DNA of 64,000 nt from CAVUQH01 sp963774445 (GTDB lineage: Bacteria > Myxococcota_A > Polyangia > Haliangiales > Haliangiaceae): positions 124,001-188,000 of the forward strand of contig CAVZFC010000022.1 in assembly GCA_963774445.1 (NCBI GenBank), written 5' to 3'. Of the stretch, positions 41,756 through 51,002 are shown piece after piece. How positions within the stretch are numbered: position 1 is the stretch's first letter; each line of letters starts with the position of its first letter. A program made the position numbers and the translations under genes. The notes beneath the pieces are model-generated. The model was not told the origin of the DNA. It ran no database searches and worked only from the letters and a program-made list of their open reading frames with translations.

Positions 41756-43336
41756 TCAGCGCCGCCGGCGCGATCGTCCGAGGCGCCGTACCAGCGCGCG
41801 CAGCTCGTCAACGTGGAGCAGGTAGCAGGCGCCCGCGTAGGCGACGGCGCCCGCGATCACCGGTATCAGCCCCTCGGCCGCGCGCGCTCCCAGTCCCCGC
41901 GTACCCATCGCATGGGTGAGACCGCGCTCGGACGCCCAGACGACCGCGGCCATCAGCGCGGCGGCCACCCCGATTCGCGCCAGGTACGCCAGCAGACCGG
42001 CATGGTTGACGCGCGCGACCGCCCGGTCGAACGCGACGTAGAGGATGGCGAAGTTGAGCATCGCCGCCACCGCGGTGCCCAGCGCGAGGATGGCGTAACC
42101 GTAGTGCGGGTGCAGCGCGATGTTGATGGTCAGGTTGCCGATCACCGCCGACACCGAGGCGATCAGCGGGACGCGGGCGCGGTCGATGGCATAGAACGCC
42201 GGCGCCACCACCTTGACCGCGGCGTAGGCGACCAGGCCGATCGAATAGAGCTCGAGCGCCCGCGTCGTGGCCAACGTATCCGAGGCGTGGAATGCTCCGT
42301 GTTGAAAGATCAGCCGCACGATCGGTTCGCCCAGGAGCAACAGGCCGATGGTCGCCGGCACGGTCAGAAAGCTGACCAGCTTGAGGCTCTCTTCCAGCTG
42401 CCGCGCCATCCCTTCGCGATCGAGGTCGGCGGCCGAGTCGGCGAAGCGCGTCGTCGTGACCGTGGCGATGGCCACGCCGAAGACGCCGATCGGCAGCTGC
42501 AGGAAGCGGAATGCGTACGTCAGCCACGACACCGCGCCCGCCTCGCTGGTCGCGAACATCGTGTTGACGAAGATGTTGACCTGCACCGCGGCGACGCCGG
42601 CCACCGCCGGCAGCATCAGCCGGCCGATCCGCCGAACGCCCGGGTCGCGCAGGCGCAAGTCGGCGCGCGGTACCGGACGGAACCCCAGCCGCCACAGCGG
42701 CACCAGCTGGATCCCCAGCTGCGATAGCCCGCCGAGCAGCGTGCCGATCGACCAGCCGATGGCGACCCAGCGCCCGTCCACCTGCGCGACGTAGAGCCCG
42801 GCGCCGACGCAGATGCTGGCGATGTTGAACATGGCGGGCGCCAGCGCGGGCGCCGCGTATCGGTCCTGGGCGTTGAGCATGCCCATCGCCACCGCCGCCA
42901 GCGAGACGATCGGCAGGAACGGCAGCATCACCCGCGTCAGCGTGACCGTGAGAGTGAACTTGTCGCCGGTGTAGTCGCCGGCCATCACGTCGACGATCGA
43001 CGGGGTGAAGATGCCGGCGGTCAGCACGAGCACGCCGATGACCACGAACAGCGTGCCGGCGACGCGCTGGCCCAGCTCGTAGGCCGAGGCCGCCCCGTCG
43101 TGCTTGAGCGAGTGCTTGAACGTGGGCACGAACGCCTGCGACAGCGCCCCCTCGGCAAACAGATCGCGCAGGAGGTTGGGGATGCGAAAGGCGACGTTGA
43201 ACGCGTCGGCGAACATCGACGCGCCGAGCAGCGCTGCGAACAGCTGCACCCGCACCAGGCCGAGCAGGCGCGACAGCATGGTCGCCGCCGAGATCAGCCC
43301 GACGGCGCGGGCCAGACGCGGGGGCTTGCGCTTCAT
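41756..43336 (-). CDS. murJ: Lipid II flippase MurJ
   Basis: The 526-residue, about 14-span MOP-family protein flips lipid II across the inner membrane for peptidoglycan synthesis. The start ARAVGLISAATMLSRLLGLVR and NVAFRIPNLLRDLFAEGALSQAFVPTF are family signatures, and the essential Arg residues in SRLLGLVR and FRIPNLLRD are present. The ATG overlaps the HEAT-protein stop by four bases (ATGA). It converges on the FHA regulator gene. Confidence 0.95.
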   Translation of the reverse strand: MKRKPPRLARAVGLISAATMLSRLLGLVRVQLFAALLGASMFADAFNVAFRIPNLLRDLFAEGALSQAFVPTFKHSLKHDGAASAYELGQRVAGTLFVVIGVLVLTAGIFTPSIVDVMAGDYTGDKFTLTVTLTRVMLPFLPIVSLAAVAMGMLNAQDRYAAPALAPAMFNIASICVGAGLYVAQVDGRWVAIGWSIGTLLGGLSQLGIQLVPLWRLGFRPVPRADLRLRDPGVRRIGRLMLPAVAGVAAVQVNIFVNTMFATSEAGAVSWLTYAFRFLQLPIGVFGVAIATVTTTRFADSAADLDREGMARQLEESLKLVSFLTVPATIGLLLLGEPIVRLIFQHGAFHASDTLATTRALELYSIGLVAYAAVKVVAPAFYAIDRARVPLIASVSAVIGNLTINIALHPHYGYAILALGTAVAAMLNFAILYVAFDRAVARVNHAGLLAYLARIGVAAALMAAVVWASERGLTHAMGTRGLGARAAEGLIPVIAGAVAYAGACYLLHVDELRALVRRLGRSRRRR

Positions 43337-44235
43337 CGCCGGCCCCGCACGACGCGCGCGGCGTCAACGCGGATCGACCGCGGCGCGCGCGCGGCGAACC
43401 GCCGTGCCGCGGCCAGGCTGGTGGCGGCGCGGTCGGCGACCAGGCAGCGCGCGGTGTCCAGGCGCGCGGGCGCAGCCAACGCGCTGTCAACCACGAGCGC
43501 GCGCATGCGCGCCAACCCATCGGCGCCGGCGGCCGCCAGGGCGGGTGCCGGGTCGTCGCCCAGCGCCAGCCCGGTGCACATCGCTTGCGCCGCCGCGACC
43601 GCCACCTCGGGATCCGGATCGGCCAGCGCGGCGGCGGCCAGTGCCAGTGGTGGGTCGCGCGGCGGCAACAGCTCGAGCGCGGCGCGGCGGACCTCCGGAT
43701 CGGGGTCGGCGATGCGCGCGGCGGCGTCGTACGGCGCGTCGTCGCCGGTCGCGTCGGGGCCGAGCGCGGCGGCCAGATCGCGACCGATCTCCAGGGCGCG
43801 TACGCGCACATCGGGCCAGCGGTGGGCGTCGGCGCCGATCGAGCGCCAGGCCGTCAGCGCCGCGCGCACCTCGTCGTCCGGCGCCTCGGCGCCGAGCAGG
43901 GCATCGCGGTCGAGCGCGGCGGCAATCGTCCCGGCCGCGCGCGCGGCTTCCACTGCCAGCGCGCGATCGGGCCGGTCGGCGACCGCGGCAAGTGGGCCGA
44001 TCAGCGCCCAGGCGTCGGGAGCCGACGGCGCCGCGCGGCAGGCGGCCAGCCGCGCTCGCCGCCCGCCGCCGGCCAGGACCTGGGCCAGCGGGGCCGCTCC
44101 AGAACCGGCGCCGATCGCGGCCACCGCGTCGCGGTCCGGGCTCACCAGCGCGCGCGCGAGCGCGTCGCCGGTGCCGGCAGAGGTGCCAGGTACCAGCAGC
44201 AGCGCGGCCAATAGCCCGATTTCACACGCCAGCAT
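43333..44235 (-). CDS. Exported HEAT-repeat-like protein
   Basis: The 300-residue protein has a signal-like N terminus (EIGLLAALLLVPGTSAG). Ala/Asp-rich helical repeats follow with DPDPEVRRAALELL and DPDPEVAVAAAQAM, typical of HEAT repeats that bind protein partners. It is co-transcribed with murJ through a four-base overlap, so it may act with peptidoglycan synthesis in the periplasm; no direct evidence. It is divergent from lexA. Confidence 0.65.
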   Translation of the reverse strand: MLACEIGLLAALLLVPGTSAGTGDALARALVSPDRDAVAAIGAGSGAAPLAQVLAGGGRRARLAACRAAPSAPDAWALIGPLAAVADRPDRALAVEAARAAGTIAAALDRDALLGAEAPDDEVRAALTAWRSIGADAHRWPDVRVRALEIGRDLAAALGPDATGDDAPYDAAARIADPDPEVRRAALELLPPRDPPLALAAAALADPDPEVAVAAAQAMCTGLALGDDPAPALAAAGADGLARMRALVVDSALAAPARLDTARCLVADRAATSLAAARRFAARAPRSIRVDAARVVRGRR

Positions 44236-44290
44236 TGAAGGGGACCATCCTACTTCGTGGCCCTGAAAACGAACGAGCGAGGCGCTTTAT

Positions 44291-44333
44291 TTGACAGGGT
44301 GCGGATATGTTCAGTAGTGTCTGTTTGTTCAGT
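44291..44333 (+). promoter_or_regulatory. lexA promoter with two GTTCAG elements
   Basis: TTGACA (44291-44296) and TAGTGT (44315-44320) with an 18-base spacer form a sigma70-like promoter. TGTTCAGT occurs twice, at 44308-44315 in the spacer and at 44326-44333 near the start of transcription, 18 bases apart. The half-element GTTCAG is part of the LexA-binding sequence known from Myxococcus, so autorepression is expected. The full published consensus is only partly matched. Confidence 0.6.
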
Positions 44334-44377
44334 TGAGCCAGCCTGGAATCTAGCCGCCAGACGAGACGGGGGAGCAC

Positions 44378-45034
44378 ATGCCTGAGGCACTCACCAAGCG
44401 CCAGCGAGAGGTCCTGGACTACATCGGCGCGTCCATCACCGAGCGCGGTTATCCGCCCACCTTGCGCGAGATCGGCGAGCACTTCGGCATCCGCTCGACC
44501 AACGGGGTCAACGACCACCTCAAGGCGCTGGAGAAGAAGGGCCACCTCAAGCGCGAGGACCTCAAATCGCGGGCGATGCGCCCGGTCTCCATGGAGCGCG
44601 ACGACGCCGTGGTGCCGCTGCACAAGGCGCGCGCCGACGAGGAGTTCGTCGATGTGCCGATCGTGGGCCGGGTGGCCGCCGGAACGCCGATCCTGGCCGT
44701 CGAGAACGTCGAGGACTCGGTCCGAGTCGACCGCTTCTTCATCGGCAACACCCGCGAGGTCTTCGGCCTCCGCGTCTGCGGCGAATCGATGATCGAGGAC
44801 GGGATCTTCGACGGAGACTACGTCTTCGTGAAGAAGGCCCCCACCGCCCACCGCGGGGATATCGTGGTGGCAATGATCGAGGACGAGGCCACGGTCAAGC
44901 GCTACTACCCCGAGGGAGACGTGATCCGGTTCCAGCCGGCCAACTCCCGGATGGCGCCGATCCTCGTGAAAAAGAAGGACTTCCGCTCCGTGGACATCAT
45001 CGGGGTGGTGGTCGGCGTCTACCGCAAGATCTGA
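44378..45034 (+). CDS. lexA: SOS repressor LexA
   Basis: The 218-residue protein has the N-terminal winged helix (LTKRQREVLDYIGASI; GYPPTLREIGEHFGI) and the C-terminal S24 peptidase. The self-cleavage site is Ala-Gly in VGRVAAGTPIL (about 94-95), the nucleophile Ser is in CGESMIEDGIFDGDYV and the base Lys in DEATVKRYY. All needed residues are intact. GGGGGAG lies before the ATG. It represses DNA-damage genes until RecA filaments trigger cleavage. Divergent from the HEAT-murJ operon. Confidence 0.97.
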   Translation: MPEALTKRQREVLDYIGASITERGYPPTLREIGEHFGIRSTNGVNDHLKALEKKGHLKREDLKSRAMRPVSMERDDAVVPLHKARADEEFVDVPIVGRVAAGTPILAVENVEDSVRVDRFFIGNTREVFGLRVCGESMIEDGIFDGDYVFVKKAPTAHRGDIVVAMIEDEATVKRYYPEGDVIRFQPANSRMAPILVKKKDFRSVDIIGVVVGVYRKI

Positions 45035-45189
45035 CCGATCTGGCCCCCTCTGGGGCGATTTCTCGGCGATCGGCTGGGGTGGCCAACCCCCCGGCCGGCA
45101 GCGGGGTCCAACGGTTTCGGCGACCCGTGCGCCCTAAGGGGCCGCTTGTTCGCGAAACCGACCGCTGCTAAGACGAGTATAGATCTAAG

Positions 45190-47409
45190 GTGGCCGCGCG
45201 ACCCCGATACCAGCGCTTCAAGGGCTTGCCGGCCATTACGGTCGTGGCCGCCCTGTTGCTTCACGGTGCCATCATCGGCACGGTGGAGCTGCTTCGCGAG
45301 GAGCCGCTGCCGAGACTGTTCGTCGTGCTGGGCGGGCAGGGCACCGGGTCGATCTCGTCGGACCCGGCCGGGCTGGCGTGCGGGCAGAAGTGCGAGCTCG
45401 AGGTCGAGCCCGGCACCGTGGTCACGCTGCGTGCCCTGCGCGAAGAGGGCTCGACCTTCGAGGGCTGGAAGGGGTGCGAGAAGGACGCCCGCTGGGCGCT
45501 CGAGTGTCGCGTCACAGTCGACAAGAACGTCCACGTGGTCGCGAGCTTCGGCAAGGTGCCCGAGAAGATCGACCTGGCCGTCGAGGACGAGAAGGCGACG
45601 CCCAAGATCCCGGACGTCCCGGTCGAGGTCGTCCTGCCGGATCCGGACGCGGAGTTCGCCAAGCTCGACGTGCCGATTCCACCCGCGCCGCCGCCCAAGC
45701 CGCCGCCCGAGCTGGCGCAGCTGACGCCACCGGAGATCACCCCAATCGAGCCGGCGCCCCCGCAGATTCCCAAGCCGCAGCCGCCGCCCGAACCGGCGCC
45801 GTCCAAGCCCAAGCAGCAGCAACCGCCGCCCAAGCAGATGAAGGCGGTGGAGGTTCCCGACGAGCACGAGGTGAAGGAGGCGCCCGACGACGCGACCTTC
45901 CTGTCGGACAAGAATCGCGACGTCGCCGAGCAGACCCGCGCCACCGACACCAACCTCGAGAAGCAGCACAGCGGCAAGACCTCGTTCTCCGAGAAGAGCA
46001 ACGTCGACTCGCAGGACGTCGGCTCCGACGAGGAGAAGATCGCGCAGGCCGATGAGGTCGAGGAGACCTCGCTGGACGCCAAGCGCGTGGCCGAGTCCGA
46101 GACCCGCGGCAACACCAAGGACGGCATGGTCCCGCGCGGTGAAGCCGGTGATGCGGGCGACCAGGGTGACAACGGCGACGGCAGCAAGGCCGACAAGCCG
46201 GGTGTGCTGGCGATGCGCGGCATCGACGGCCGCGGCGCGCCGGGCGGTCCGGTCCTCGACCGCGAGCGCACCGGCAGCTCGCCCGGCAAGGCCGGCAAGC
46301 GCGGCGACAAGGGCCGCCGCGGCATCAAGACGCAGCTCGACTTCACCGACTACCAGCGCGTCGTCGGCAAGGAGGTCGCCGACCGCGAGGTCGAGCTGGG
46401 CAAGAAGCGCCAGTCCAAGCGGCTGGGCCGCTTCGAGCGCAAGCAGGAGGCCGTGCGCGCGGCGCTGGAGAACTTCATCCCCGAGGTGCACCCGGGCAAC
46501 CAGACCGCGCTCAAGACCCGCAAGGCGCCGTTCGCGCTCTACGTGGCCCGCATGCACCGCCGCATCCACGAGCTGTGGGGCTTTGGCTTCCTCGAGGAGC
46601 TCGACAGCCGGTCGGCGACCGATCCGCTCAACAACTTCAAGCTGCAGACCATCATCGAGGTGGCGATCGATCCGGACGGCTCGATCTACAAAACGACGAT
46701 CGTGCAGAACTCCGGCATCCTGATGTTCGACGTCGCCGCCATCGACACCCTCTACACGGCGGGACCGTTTTCGCCGACGCCGGACGAGATCCGCTCGGTC
46801 AACGGCCGCGTCTACCTGCACTGGGTGTTCCGCCGCGACTGGGAGCAGTGCGGCACGTTCAACGTGCGCATGTACATCCTCGACCAGGTCTCGGACAACA
46901 AGATCGACGACGGCGCCATGGTCCGGAACATGAAGCTCCACGGGCGCAAAGGCGGCGCCGGAGCGGCGCGCGGCGGCACCGTGGCGCCGGTCAGTGACGA
47001 GGCCGCTGCGGCGACCGCGCGCGCGCACCTCAACATGCCGGCGCCCGACGATCCAGCGGCGCAGATGGCGGCCAACGTCTGGTTGAACGGCTTCGCCCAC
47101 CACAACCTCGACAAGATGGTCAGCGTCAGCGCGGCACCGTTCCGTTCGGGCGATCAGGTGATCGCCAACTCGGCCGGCGAGCTGGCCAACGTCTATCGCA
47201 ACATCCTGTCCGAGAGCCGCGGTGCGATCCGCGACTACAAGGTCTTCTCGCCGGCCGGCTACACCAAGGCGTTCGGCAACCTACCGCCGGGCATCGATCT
47301 GGCCGCCGGCAACCTGCTGATGGCGGTCCGCGTGGGCAAGGAGCGCTTCACGCTGGTCCTTGCTCGCACCCCCGACGGGGCCTACAAGGTCACCGCCTTT
47401 CACCGCTGA
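45190..47409 (+). CDS. TonB-like protein with Pro-rich periplasmic linker
   Basis: The 739-residue protein has one N-terminal membrane span (about 14-36, LPAITVVAALLLHGAIIGTVE) and a repeat domain with GTGSISSDPAGLACGQ and FEGWKGCEKDA (about 48-120; InlB B-repeat-like). A Pro/Gln-rich linker (about 155-220), a charged Gly/Asp/Lys region, and a TonB C-terminal-like domain (about 440-560; LQTIIEVAIDPDGSIYKTTIVQNSG) follow. The last 170 residues are a mixed alpha/beta domain of unknown role. It may transmit proton-motive energy to outer-membrane proteins, but no ExbB/ExbD genes are nearby. GTG at 45190 is used; no ribosome-binding site is seen, and TTGTTC-17-TAAGAC lies just upstream (45146-45174), so the transcript may be nearly leaderless. 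Confidence 0.75.
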   Translation: MAARPRYQRFKGLPAITVVAALLLHGAIIGTVELLREEPLPRLFVVLGGQGTGSISSDPAGLACGQKCELEVEPGTVVTLRALREEGSTFEGWKGCEKDARWALECRVTVDKNVHVVASFGKVPEKIDLAVEDEKATPKIPDVPVEVVLPDPDAEFAKLDVPIPPAPPPKPPPELAQLTPPEITPIEPAPPQIPKPQPPPEPAPSKPKQQQPPPKQMKAVEVPDEHEVKEAPDDATFLSDKNRDVAEQTRATDTNLEKQHSGKTSFSEKSNVDSQDVGSDEEKIAQADEVEETSLDAKRVAESETRGNTKDGMVPRGEAGDAGDQGDNGDGSKADKPGVLAMRGIDGRGAPGGPVLDRERTGSSPGKAGKRGDKGRRGIKTQLDFTDYQRVVGKEVADREVELGKKRQSKRLGRFERKQEAVRAALENFIPEVHPGNQTALKTRKAPFALYVARMHRRIHELWGFGFLEELDSRSATDPLNNFKLQTIIEVAIDPDGSIYKTTIVQNSGILMFDVAAIDTLYTAGPFSPTPDEIRSVNGRVYLHWVFRRDWEQCGTFNVRMYILDQVSDNKIDDGAMVRNMKLHGRKGGAGAARGGTVAPVSDEAAAATARAHLNMPAPDDPAAQMAANVWLNGFAHHNLDKMVSVSAAPFRSGDQVIANSAGELANVYRNILSESRGAIRDYKVFSPAGYTKAFGNLPPGIDLAAGNLLMAVRVGKERFTLVLARTPDGAYKVTAFHR

Positions 47410-47480
47410 GTGATTGGACGTTCGCTCGAGATCCTGAGGGATCTCAAAGAGTTGGGTGAGTAGTGCGCGTCCCCCGAAAT

Positions 47481-47513
47481 GACGCGTTGCGTCGCTAACC
47501 TACCGCATGGTAG
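47481..47513. promoter_or_regulatory. Candidate TetR operators
   Basis: Two small palindromes lie at the start of the TetR gene: GACGC-GTT-GCGTC (47481-47493) and CTACC-GCAT-GGTAG (47500-47513, overlapping the ATG). Either could be the autoregulatory site for the beta-oxidation operon. Called by symmetry only. Confidence 0.35.
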
Positions 47514-48136
47514 ACAGATGTCGAACGAGCGGTAGGCAACGCGTGGAAATGCGAGAGCAGATTTTGGCCGCGGCGACGCGGCTGTTCGCGGCCCAGGGGT
47601 TCGACGGGACCTCGCTGGCGGCGATCGCCGAGGCGGTCGGGATCCGCAAGCCGTCGCTGCTCTACCACTTCAAGTCCAAGGACGAGCTGCGCCGCGAGGT
47701 GCTGGAGCGGATGCTGGCCCACTGGAACGAGGCGCTGCCGCGGCTGCTCGCGGCGGCGACCAGCGGTCAGGATCAGTTCTCGGCCATCGTCGGCGAGATG
47801 GTGGCCTTCTTCACCGCCGACTCGGACCGTGCGCGGCTGATCGTCCGCGAGGTGCTCGACCGGCCGGACGAGATGCGCGCGCTGCTCGAGTCGCGCGTCC
47901 GGCCGTGGGTCGAGCTCGTGTGTGACTACATCCGCAAGGGGCAAGCGCAGGGGAGGCTCCACGCCGAGGCCGACCCCGAAGCCTATTGCGTACAAGTGAT
48001 CAACCTGGTCATCGCCAGCGTGGCGACTCACGACTGTATCGGCGCTCTGTTCGCCGGGGGGAGCGGCCGCGATCCCGCGCGCCGCAACACCGACGAGATG
48101 CTCCGCGTCGCCCGCGACGCGCTGTTCACGAGGTGA
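47507..48136 (+). CDS. TetR-family regulator
   Basis: The 209-residue protein has the TetR DNA-binding helix-turn-helix (about 12-58; ILAAATRLFAAQGFDGTSLAAIAEAVGIRKPSLLYHFKSKDEL) and a helical ligand-binding half (about 70-205). It begins the acyl-CoA operon, so a fatty-acyl-CoA is the likely inducer, as in FadR/PsrA-like systems; this is inference. The start is uncertain: ATG 47507, GTG 47543 or ATG 47549 (MREQILAA). Its stop lies just before the acyl-CoA dehydrogenase ribosome-binding site. Confidence 0.9.
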   Translation: MVDRCRTSGRQRVEMREQILAAATRLFAAQGFDGTSLAAIAEAVGIRKPSLLYHFKSKDELRREVLERMLAHWNEALPRLLAAATSGQDQFSAIVGEMVAFFTADSDRARLIVREVLDRPDEMRALLESRVRPWVELVCDYIRKGQAQGRLHAEADPEAYCVQVINLVIASVATHDCIGALFAGGSGRDPARRNTDEMLRVARDALFTR

Positions 48137-48141
48137 CGTCA

Positions 48142-50076
48142 ATGGCCAACTTCTTCAAAGACAACGACGACCTTCGCTACTACTTCGAGAAGGGCATCGA
48201 CTGGGAGCCGGTCGTAGCCATCTCCGAGTACGACTACCGCGGCCCCGACGGGCCCAAGAGCTCCGACGAGGCGCTCGAGCTCTACCGCGACGTCGCCGAG
48301 ATGGTCGGCGAGTTCGTCGCCGAGGAGATCGCGCCCCACGGCCTGGAGATCGACGAGCAGGGGGTGAAGCTCGTGGATGGCGAGGCGGTCTTTCCGCCCG
48401 CGCTGAAGACCATCTTCGACAAGATCCGCGAGCTGGAGCTCCACGGCATGTGCCTGCCCCGCGAGCTGGGCGGCATGAACGCGCCGATGCTCCTCTACTA
48501 CATCAACAGCGAGATGTTCGCCCGCGCCGACGTCTCGGTGATGGCCCACCACGGCTTCCACGGCGGCATGGCCATGGCGATGCTGATGTTCTCGGCGCTC
48601 GAGGGCTCGACCGAGGTCGACCGCGAGACCATGACCATCACCAAGACGCGGTTCCGCGACGCGATCGACGAGATCGTCCGCGGCGCGGCATGGGGCTGCA
48701 TGGACATCACCGAGCCGGACGCCGGCAGCGACATGGCGCGGCTGCGCGCGGTCGGCGAGCAGGATGAGGACGGCAACTGGTTCGTCACCGGGCAGAAGAT
48801 CTTCATCACCTCGGGCCACGGCAAATACCACTTCGTCATCGCCCGCACCGAGAAGGCCGGTGACCCGGACGACTCGTTCGCCGGCCTCGGTGGGCTGTCG
48901 ATGTTCCTGGTGCCGACCTACGAGGAGAAAGACGGCGAGCGCACGCGGATCGTCACCCTCGAGCGGCTCGAAGAGAAGATGGGCCACCACGGCTCGGTCA
49001 CCGCGACGCTGAGCTTCGATCGCGCGCCGGCCTGGCTGATCGGCGAGCGCGGCGAGGGCTTCAAGCACATGCTCACGCTGATGAACAACGCCCGCCTCGG
49101 CGTCGGCTTCGAGTCGATCGGCCTGTGCGAGGCGGCCTACCGCAAGGCGCGGGGCTACGCCGCCGAGCGGCCTTCGATGGGCAAGACCATCGACCAGCAC
49201 GAGATGATCGCCGACTACCTCGACGAGATGGACAGCGACATCCGCGGCCTGCGCGCGCTGGCGATGTACGGCGCGTTCCACGAGGAGATGGCGCAGAAGG
49301 AGAGCATCCGCCTGCGCTTCGAGCCGCCGACCGACGAGGTCGAGATCGCCCGCCTGCAAAAGAAGATCGCCGGGCACAAGGCCCGCGCCCGACGGGTGAC
49401 GCCGCTGCTCAAGTACCTGGCCGCCGAGAAGGCGGTCGAGATGTCGCGCCGCTGCATCCAGATCCACGGCGGCAACGGCTACATCCGCGAGTACGGCGCC
49501 GAGAAGCTGATGCGCGACGCCATGGTCATGCCGATCTACGAGGGCACCAGCCAGATCCAGTCGCTGATGGCGATGAAGGACACGCTCATGGGCATCATGA
49601 AGAGCCCGCAGGAGTTCGTCCGCCGTATGGCCCAGGCGCGCTGGCGCTCGCTCGGCGCACGCGACGTGCTCGAGCGCCGGGTCGCCCGGCTGCAGGTGCT
49701 GTCGCTGTCGGCGCAGCAGCACCTGATGACCCGCACCGCCACCGACAAGGTGCGCTCGCTACAGGGCACGCGGCTCACCGAGTGGCCGCGCGCCTTCACC
49801 AAGAACTGGGATCCCAAGCGCGACTTCGCCTTCGCCATGCTCCACGCCGAGCGGCTCACCCGCCTGCTCGCCGACGAGGCGGTCTGCAAGCTCTTGCTCG
49901 ACCAGGCGCGCGTGCACCCGGAGCGCCGCGAGGTGCTCGAGGCCTACCTCGACCGCGCCGAGCCCCGCTGCCGCCACCTTCACGACGAGATCACCACCAC
50001 CGGGCAGCGCCTGCTCGCCAAGCTGGGTGGCGCACCCGAAACCGAAGAGGACGGCGCCGAGCGCGCCGCGAGCTAG
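48142..50076 (+). CDS. Acyl-CoA dehydrogenase, long form
   Basis: The 644-residue flavoenzyme introduces the alpha-beta double bond into acyl-CoA. Typical segments: ITEPDAGSDMARL and FVTGQKIFITSGHGK (FAD/substrate), RCIQIHGGNGYIREYGAEKLMRD, and the catalytic base in YEGTSQIQ. It has the extra C-terminal helical domain (about 530-644) of the FadE5/VLCAD-like group, so long or very-long acyl chains are likely. ATG at 48142 has GAGG upstream and starts five bases after the TetR stop. It is the first enzyme of the beta-oxidation operon. Confidence 0.95.
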   Translation: MANFFKDNDDLRYYFEKGIDWEPVVAISEYDYRGPDGPKSSDEALELYRDVAEMVGEFVAEEIAPHGLEIDEQGVKLVDGEAVFPPALKTIFDKIRELELHGMCLPRELGGMNAPMLLYYINSEMFARADVSVMAHHGFHGGMAMAMLMFSALEGSTEVDRETMTITKTRFRDAIDEIVRGAAWGCMDITEPDAGSDMARLRAVGEQDEDGNWFVTGQKIFITSGHGKYHFVIARTEKAGDPDDSFAGLGGLSMFLVPTYEEKDGERTRIVTLERLEEKMGHHGSVTATLSFDRAPAWLIGERGEGFKHMLTLMNNARLGVGFESIGLCEAAYRKARGYAAERPSMGKTIDQHEMIADYLDEMDSDIRGLRALAMYGAFHEEMAQKESIRLRFEPPTDEVEIARLQKKIAGHKARARRVTPLLKYLAAEKAVEMSRRCIQIHGGNGYIREYGAEKLMRDAMVMPIYEGTSQIQSLMAMKDTLMGIMKSPQEFVRRMAQARWRSLGARDVLERRVARLQVLSLSAQQHLMTRTATDKVRSLQGTRLTEWPRAFTKNWDPKRDFAFAMLHAERLTRLLADEAVCKLLLDQARVHPERREVLEAYLDRAEPRCRHLHDEITTTGQRLLAKLGGAPETEEDGAERAAS

Positions 50077-50079
50077 ACC

Positions 50080-50988
50080 ATGTCTCTGCCCACCAAGCAC
50101 ATCGTCCACCAGGGGCGCGTCCTGGCCTCGCTCGGCCAGACCGCGCTGACCGCGGCACTGCAGCGCTTTCGCGGCGGCGCCACCGAGGCGCCGACCACCC
50201 CCGGTCCCGCGATCGAAAAGACCATCCCGCCGCTGTCGCCCGAGCTGGTGCGCGACTACGTCCGTCACGTCGGCGGCGACCCAGGCGCCTACCGCGGCGA
50301 AGTCCCGCCGCACCTGTTTCCGCAGTGGGGCTTCCCGCTGGCGGCGCAGACCCTGCGCGGCGTGCCCTACCCGCTGATGAAGGTGATGAACGGCGGCTGC
50401 CGCCTCGAGGTCCACGGTCGCCTGCCGCTGGGCAGCCCGCTCCGCGTCAGCGCGCGGCTCGAGTCGATCGACGACAACGGCCGCCGCGCGGTGCTGCACC
50501 AGCGCGTGGTCACCGGCACCGACGAGCAGCCCGAGGCGGTCGTCGGTCACCTCTACGCCATCGTCCCGCTGGGCGGCGGCAAGGACGGCGACCCGAAGAA
50601 GCAGCAGAACGGCGCCCGCCCGGCCCGGCCGCGCGTGCCCGACGACGCCCGCGAGCTGGCCTACTGGCGCATCCCGGCCGACGCGGGTCTGGCCTTTGCC
50701 ATGCTCACCGGCGACTTCAATCCGATCCACTGGGTGCGCCCGTACGCCCGCGCGTCCGGGTTCAAGAGCACCATCCTTCACGGCTTTGCCACCATGGCGC
50801 GGGCATTCGAAGGGCTGAACCGCGGCCTCTTCGCCGGCGACGCCCACCGGATCCGTCTGCTCGACGTCAAGTTCACCCGCCCGCTGGTGTTGCCGGCGCG
50901 CGTCGGTCTCTACGTTCGCGACCGCGAGGTCTACGTCGGCGACGCCGCCGGCGGCCCCGCCTATCTCACCGGCTCGTTCGAAGCCTGA
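50080..50988 (+). CDS. MaoC-family enoyl-CoA hydratase
   Basis: The 302-residue protein has two hot-dog folds. The C-terminal one carries the hydratase motif GDFNPIHWVRPYARASGFKSTILHGFATM, with the catalytic Asp and His. The N-terminal one (about 60-190) is degenerate. It should hydrate trans-2-enoyl-CoA to the (R)-3-hydroxyacyl-CoA, in contrast to crotonase-type hydratases that make the (S)-form. It starts three bases after the acyl-CoA dehydrogenase stop. The following FabG-like reductase fits (R)-specific chemistry. Confidence 0.88.
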   Translation: MSLPTKHIVHQGRVLASLGQTALTAALQRFRGGATEAPTTPGPAIEKTIPPLSPELVRDYVRHVGGDPGAYRGEVPPHLFPQWGFPLAAQTLRGVPYPLMKVMNGGCRLEVHGRLPLGSPLRVSARLESIDDNGRRAVLHQRVVTGTDEQPEAVVGHLYAIVPLGGGKDGDPKKQQNGARPARPRVPDDARELAYWRIPADAGLAFAMLTGDFNPIHWVRPYARASGFKSTILHGFATMARAFEGLNRGLFAGDAHRIRLLDVKFTRPLVLPARVGLYVRDREVYVGDAAGGPAYLTGSFEA

Positions 50989-51002
50989 TCCGAGAGGCAC
51001 TG

